64,000 bases of DNA from Candidatus Eubacterium faecigallinarum (lineage in GTDB: Bacteria; Bacillota; Clostridia; Oscillospirales; Acutalibacteraceae). The notes beneath the pieces are model-generated. The model did no database searches, was not told the origin of the DNA, and saw only the letters and a list, made by a program, of their open reading frames with translations. Below are positions 60,362 through 64,000 of this stretch, piece after piece (the stretch's first letter is position 1; every line of letters starts with the position of its first letter). The DNA lies in the NCBI GenBank assembly GCA_019115455.1, contig DXDN01000025.1, positions 62,001-126,000 on the forward strand, written 5' to 3'. A program made the position numbers and the translations under genes.

Positions 60362-61620
60362 TGAAATACGTTATTATCGGAGCTTCGGCAGCCGGACTTG
60401 CGGCGGCAGAGGCAGTCAGAAAAGAAGACCCTCAGGGTACCGTTACAATACTTACTGAGGAAGCGTATATGCCTTACTCACGTCCGTCTATAAGCTACTA
60501 CCTTAAGGGCAAGGTAAAAGAAAGCGATATGGCGCTTCGTAAGCCGTATTTTTATAAAGAGAAAAAAATAGACGTTGTAACAAATGCCAAGGTTACCGCA
60601 ATAGACACTGAAAAAAAGACTGTAAAAGCAGGCAGAAAAAGCTATCCGTATGACAAGCTTTGTCTTTGCACCGGCTCAAAGCCGTTTGTGCCGCCTATGG
60701 AGAATGTTAAGGGCAAATCAAACGCTCTGACGTTTCTTGATTTACAGACTGTTAAGGATATCAAATCAATTGCCAATGAAAAGACAAGAGCAGTTGTAAT
60801 AGGCGCAGGACTTATCGGTATGAAAGCTGCCGAGGGACTTGTTAAAATATGCAAGAGCGTCGACGTGGTCGAGCTTGCACAGAGAGTTTTGCCGTCAATA
60901 CTTGATGAAAAATCGGCTAAGCAGGTTAAAAAACACCTGGAAAATAACTCCATCAGATTCCATATGGAAAATACTGTTGTAAAAGCCTCATCAAAGGGGA
61001 AGATTATTACCTCGGTTACTCTTAAGAGCGGCAAAAAGCTGCCCTGCGACCTTTTGATACTCGCAGTGGGAGTAAGACCTCAGACTGAACTGGCAGAAAA
61101 AGCAGGTCTTGCCGTTGACAGGGGAATAATTACCGATACTCAGACCATGCAGACCAGCAACCCGGATATTTACGCAGCCGGTGACTGCTGTGTGTCGGTG
61201 GATATGCTTGACGGCTCAAAGAAGATAATTGCGCTTTGGCCCAATGCCGTTCAGCAGGGCAACGTTGCAGGTTCCCGGATGGCAGGCGGCGATACAGTAA
61301 CAGGCGGCACTTATTCAGTAAATGCCATTGATTTTTTCGGTTTGAGAATATGCACCTGCGGTCTTATCAATGCTGCCGGAGAGCAGTACAGCGATAAAAT
61401 CAGCAGGCACGACGATTCATATAAGCGCCTTGTGTTTGAGGGCGACAAGCTTGTTGGTTATGTTCTTATAAATTCAAGCACAAGCGCAGGTATTTATACT
61501 AATCTTATTTCAAACGGAGTTTCCCTTGATACACTTCAGGGCGATATAATGGATGACCCGTCCATCTTCCTGTTTGATAGGGCGACGAGAATTACCAAGC
61601 TGAGAGGTGGAATTATATGA
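60361..61620 (+). CDS. FAD-dependent NAD(P)H oxidoreductase of glutamate synthase
   Basis: A 419-residue pyridine nucleotide-disulfide reductase-like flavoprotein. The N-terminal FAD fold is YVIIGASAAGLAAAEAVRKEDP, the NAD(P)H fold is RAVVIGAGLIGMKAAEGLV, and the second FAD motif is NPDIYAAGDCC. There is no redox-active CxxxxC pair, so it belongs to the NADH-ferredoxin/rubredoxin reductase group. It probably feeds electrons from NAD(P)H, or takes reduced ferredoxin, into the polyferredoxin and FMN subunits. It overlaps the neighbouring genes on both sides, which ties it to the complex. Confidence 0.92.
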   Translation: MKYVIIGASAAGLAAAEAVRKEDPQGTVTILTEEAYMPYSRPSISYYLKGKVKESDMALRKPYFYKEKKIDVVTNAKVTAIDTEKKTVKAGRKSYPYDKLCLCTGSKPFVPPMENVKGKSNALTFLDLQTVKDIKSIANEKTRAVVIGAGLIGMKAAEGLVKICKSVDVVELAQRVLPSILDEKSAKQVKKHLENNSIRFHMENTVVKASSKGKIITSVTLKSGKKLPCDLLILAVGVRPQTELAEKAGLAVDRGIITDTQTMQTSNPDIYAAGDCCVSVDMLDGSKKIIALWPNAVQQGNVAGSRMAGGDTVTGGTYSVNAIDFFGLRICTCGLINAAGEQYSDKISRHDDSYKRLVFEGDKLVGYVLINSSTSAGIYTNLISNGVSLDTLQGDIMDDPSIFLFDRATRITKLRGGII

Positions 61621-62351
61621 CTGTTGAAGCAGGACTTACACGTTACGAGCAGGTAAATGAACAGATAAAAAAAGAGCTTGAATCCCACAACAAGGTTACA
61701 GTAAAGGACGTAAACGGACAGCGTTATATAGGCTGTGCCCTTGACGAGGGAAAAACAATTGAGGTTTACGGTACTCCGGGCAATGACCTTGCGTGCTATC
61801 TTAACGGCGGCAGGGTAGTGGTTTACGGTAACTGCCAGGAGGCAGTCGGCAATACCATGAACGGCGGCGAAATCGTAATTCACGGTCATTCCGGGGACGC
61901 TATGGGCTACGGAATGCGTGACGGTCAGATTTACGTCCGTGATAACGTTGCCTGCCGCGGCGGAATCCATATGAAAGAGTTTCGCCAGATGAAGCCGTTG
62001 CTTGTAATCGGCAAGAATGCCGGCTCATTCCTGGGCGAATATATGGCGGGGGGAACTATCGTGCTTTTAGGACTCGGGCTTAAAAGAGGCGAAAAGCTCT
62101 TCGGTACCCACTGTGCCTCAGGTATGCACGGCGGCAAGATTTTTGTCAGAGGAAATTTCCCTAAGGAAAACCTCAGCGATAATATAAAAATAGTAAACCT
62201 TACCGATGAAGATAAAAAAGAGCTTTCAGCATATGTTAAAAAATATTGCAGATATTTTGATGAAAGCTATGACAAGGTAATGTCAAAAACCTTCAAAAAA
62301 CTGGTACCGGCCACTTCAAGACCGTATGCAAATCTTTATACACCAAATTAA
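61617..62351 (+). CDS. Glutamate synthase GXGXG-domain subunit
   Basis: A 244-residue right-handed beta-helix, equal to the C-terminal domain of the large GltB chain. Repeats of the Gly motif are clear: YLNGGRVVVYGNCQEAVGNTMNGGEIVIHGHSGDAMGYGMRDGQIYVRDN and MAGGTIVLLGL...MHGGKIFVRGNF. The domain holds the other GltB domains together; here it is its own gene. It overlaps the FAD reductase gene by four bases and is 11 bases before purF. The last member of the five-gene glutamate synthase. Confidence 0.93.
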   Translation: MTVEAGLTRYEQVNEQIKKELESHNKVTVKDVNGQRYIGCALDEGKTIEVYGTPGNDLACYLNGGRVVVYGNCQEAVGNTMNGGEIVIHGHSGDAMGYGMRDGQIYVRDNVACRGGIHMKEFRQMKPLLVIGKNAGSFLGEYMAGGTIVLLGLGLKRGEKLFGTHCASGMHGGKIFVRGNFPKENLSDNIKIVNLTDEDKKELSAYVKKYCRYFDESYDKVMSKTFKKLVPATSRPYANLYTPN

Positions 62352-62362
62352 CAGGAGAGCAT

Positions 62363-63814
62363 ATGTTTGATAATATTCATGAGGAATGCGGAGTTTTCGG
62401 CATTTTTGAAAAAAAGACTACCCATGTTGCAAGATCGGCTTATCTCGCTCTTTTTGCCTTGCAGCACCGAGGTCAGGAAAGCTGCGGTATTGCTGTAAAT
62501 GACGACGGTGTGTTCAGACACCAACGGGGCGACGGACTTGTGCCGGATGTTTTTTCAAAAGAACGTCTGGACAGACTGGGCATGGGTAATATGGCAATAG
62601 GTCACGTGCGTTATTCTACCACAGGCGGTAAGAATGTTAATAACATTCAACCCCTTGTTATTCGACATATCAAGGGTAATCTTGCTGTTGCCCACAACGG
62701 CAATCTTGTAAACGCGCCTGAACTCAGAAGGCAGTTTGAGCTTAAAGGCGGTATATTTCACGGCACGTCGGACACGGAGTCAATAGCATATTCAATCGTT
62801 TCCCAGCGCCTTACAAGCAAAAGCACTGAAGAGGCAATTGAAAAAGTTATGTATTCACTTAAAGGTGCTTATTCCTGTGTGGTTATGACCGCCACAAAGC
62901 TGATTGCGTTTCGTGATCCTAACGGCTTCAGACCCCTTTGTATGGGCAGGACTGAGGACGGCGCATATGTTGTTGCGTCGGAATCCTGTGCCCTTGATAC
63001 CGTGGGAGCGGAATTTATAAGGGACATCAAACCGGGAGAGATAGTAGTTATAGGTCCTGACGGAGTAAACTCAATAGAAACCCATTGCACCCAAAAGGGG
63101 AATCTCTGCGTGTTTGAATATATATATTTTGCACGTACTGATTCTGTTATTGAGGGCTCGTCGGTACAGCATGCCAGAATGAAAGCAGGCGAATTTTTGG
63201 CTAAGGAGCACCCTGTTGACGCCGATATTGTTATAGGCGTTCCCGATTCCGGACTTGACGCCGCGCTTGGCTATGCTAATGAGAGCAAAATACCCTACGG
63301 TATAGGATTTATCAAAAACCGTTATATAGGCAGAAGTTTTATTCAGCCATCTCAGGACCAGCGTGAGGACGCTGTGAAGATTAAACTCAATGTGGTTAAA
63401 GAGAACATAGCCGGAAAAAGAGTAATAATGATTGACGACTCAATAGTCAGAGGAACCACCTGCGCCAGAATTGTAAGTCTTCTCAGGGAGGCAGGGGCAA
63501 AGGAGGTACATATGCGAGTGTCGTCACCGCCGTTCAAATATCCCTGCTTTTTCGGTACTGACGTTGATTCTCAGGAGAATCTGATTGCCTGCCAGTATGA
63601 TACTGTAGAGGAAATCGCTGAGAAAATAGGCGTCGACAGCCTCGGATATCTGTCGGTGGAAGCCACAAATCATCTGGCAGAAAAGACAAAATGCGGTTTC
63701 TGCAACGGATGCTTTACAGGCAAATATCCTATTGAAGTACCTAAGGAACAGCCGAAAAATAAATTTGAGGAAAAGCTCAATAATTTTTCTCCTTATTATC
63801 AGGTGCTTGATTAA
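62363..63814 (+). CDS. purF: Amidophosphoribosyltransferase
   Basis: A 483-residue enzyme that makes phosphoribosylamine from PRPP and glutamine, the first step of purine synthesis. The short propeptide MFDNIHEE precedes catalytic Cys9 (ECGVFGIF), then ALQHRGQESCGIAV, GHVRYSTTGG, the PRPP loop VIMIDDSIVRGTTCARIV, and a C-terminal Cys set (KCGFCNGCFTGKYP) that with an upstream Cys binds the [4Fe-4S] cluster seen in Bacillus-type PurF. It lies 11 bases after the glutamate synthase genes, so a glutamine user is tied to nitrogen assimilation and not to a pur operon. Confidence 0.97.
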   Translation: MFDNIHEECGVFGIFEKKTTHVARSAYLALFALQHRGQESCGIAVNDDGVFRHQRGDGLVPDVFSKERLDRLGMGNMAIGHVRYSTTGGKNVNNIQPLVIRHIKGNLAVAHNGNLVNAPELRRQFELKGGIFHGTSDTESIAYSIVSQRLTSKSTEEAIEKVMYSLKGAYSCVVMTATKLIAFRDPNGFRPLCMGRTEDGAYVVASESCALDTVGAEFIRDIKPGEIVVIGPDGVNSIETHCTQKGNLCVFEYIYFARTDSVIEGSSVQHARMKAGEFLAKEHPVDADIVIGVPDSGLDAALGYANESKIPYGIGFIKNRYIGRSFIQPSQDQREDAVKIKLNVVKENIAGKRVIMIDDSIVRGTTCARIVSLLREAGAKEVHMRVSSPPFKYPCFFGTDVDSQENLIACQYDTVEEIAEKIGVDSLGYLSVEATNHLAEKTKCGFCNGCFTGKYPIEVPKEQPKNKFEEKLNNFSPYYQVLD

Positions 63815-63848
63815 TTTAGTATTTGACAAGTTAATTTTTATAAAATGC

Positions 63849-63877
63849 TTGCAATTTCTGCGTTTGTAATGTATAAT
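63849..63877 (+). promoter_or_regulatory. Promoter of tRNA-Ser
   Basis: TTGCAA and TATAAT with a 17-base spacer, 14 bases before the tRNA. Confidence 0.65.
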
Positions 63878-63891
63878 ATCAAACGCAATGT

Positions 63892-63984
63892 GCAGGGTTG
63901 TCCGAGCTGGCCGAAGGAGCACGATTGGAAATCGTGTAATGCTTCAACGAGTATTCGAGGGTTCGAATCCCTTGCCCTGCGCCA
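63892..63984 (+). tRNA. tRNA-Ser (anticodon GGA)
   Basis: A 93-base class II tRNA with CCA encoded. Acceptor GCAGGGT pairs with GCCCTGC, anticodon stem CACGA/TCGTG with loop TTGGAAA (anticodon GGA, reads UCC/UCU), long variable arm, T loop TTCGAAT. Confidence 0.97.
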
Positions 63985-64000
63985 AAAAACTCCCGAAATC

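Overview
The window looks like the chromosome of an anaerobic, low-to-mid-GC Gram-positive bacterium of class Clostridia, most likely a gut or rumen member of the Oscillospiraceae (Ruminococcus-like). Signs of this are a single-chain pyruvate:ferredoxin oxidoreductase, a split ferredoxin-linked glutamate synthase, a T-box leader on aspS-gatCAB, TTGACA-17-TATAAT promoters, strong AGGAGG ribosome sites, GTG and TTG starts, and many glycoside hydrolases. No phage, insertion sequence, CRISPR array, rRNA or plasmid gene was seen. The content reads as core chromosome plus accessory metabolic islands.

Layout. 1-1.7 kb: end of feoB and its small Cys-rich partner. 1.7-4.3 kb: HAD phosphatase and divergent sialic-acid genes (NanA-type lyase, nanE). 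4.3-4.7 kb: tRNA-Pro(CGG) followed by three tandem terminator-like repeats. 4.7-10.2 kb: surface-anchored GH51 arabinofuranosidase, a 2-hydroxyacid dehydrogenase, an EEP-family lipoprotein and a metallophosphoesterase. 10.2-18.4 kb: tRNA-Arg(CCG), HAD phosphatase, GH20 hexosaminidase, membrane M28 peptidase, mutarotase-like protein, nadE and a lipoprotein. 18.5-22.1 kb: nifJ. 22.2-28.0 kb: a PadR/membrane-protein pair with an apparent -1 frameshift, HAD and XRE genes, tRNA-Gly(CCC), and an ECF sigma factor coupled to an unrecognised beta-rich protein. 28.2-33.5 kb: TetR regulator and FGGY kinase divergent from a class III aminotransferase and a double-domain class II aldolase; this is the best candidate for an undescribed pathway. 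33.7-38.2 kb: rpsU, aroQ, efp, a Cys-rich protein, a lipoprotein and a GPH symporter. 38.2-43.5 kb: T-box, aspS, gatCAB. 43.6-46.1 kb: GH3. 46.2-51.2 kb: two-component system with an ABC exporter. 51.2-53.6 kb: Ca/Na exchanger and CapA-like protein. 53.7-62.4 kb: nitrogen assimilation cluster. 62.4-64 kb: purF and tRNA-Ser(GGA).

How genes work together. The nitrogen cluster gives a full GS/GOGAT route: an Amt channel with a fused PII domain imports ammonium, GlnA makes glutamine, and a five-gene glutamate synthase (amidotransferase, FMN synthase with ferredoxin clusters, polyferredoxin, FAD reductase, GXGXG domain) makes glutamate. PurF next to it uses glutamine. Hairpin leaders precede glnA and amt. 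The aspS-gatCAB operon appears to make Asn-tRNA indirectly: the T-box specifier is best read as AAC (Asn), and AspRS carries the His of the RDHGG motif linked to relaxed tRNA choice. GH51, GH20, GH3, sialate enzymes, a symporter and sugar phosphatases fit a life on host or plant glycans. Starts were moved to the codon behind the best ribosome site where the longest frame began without one.
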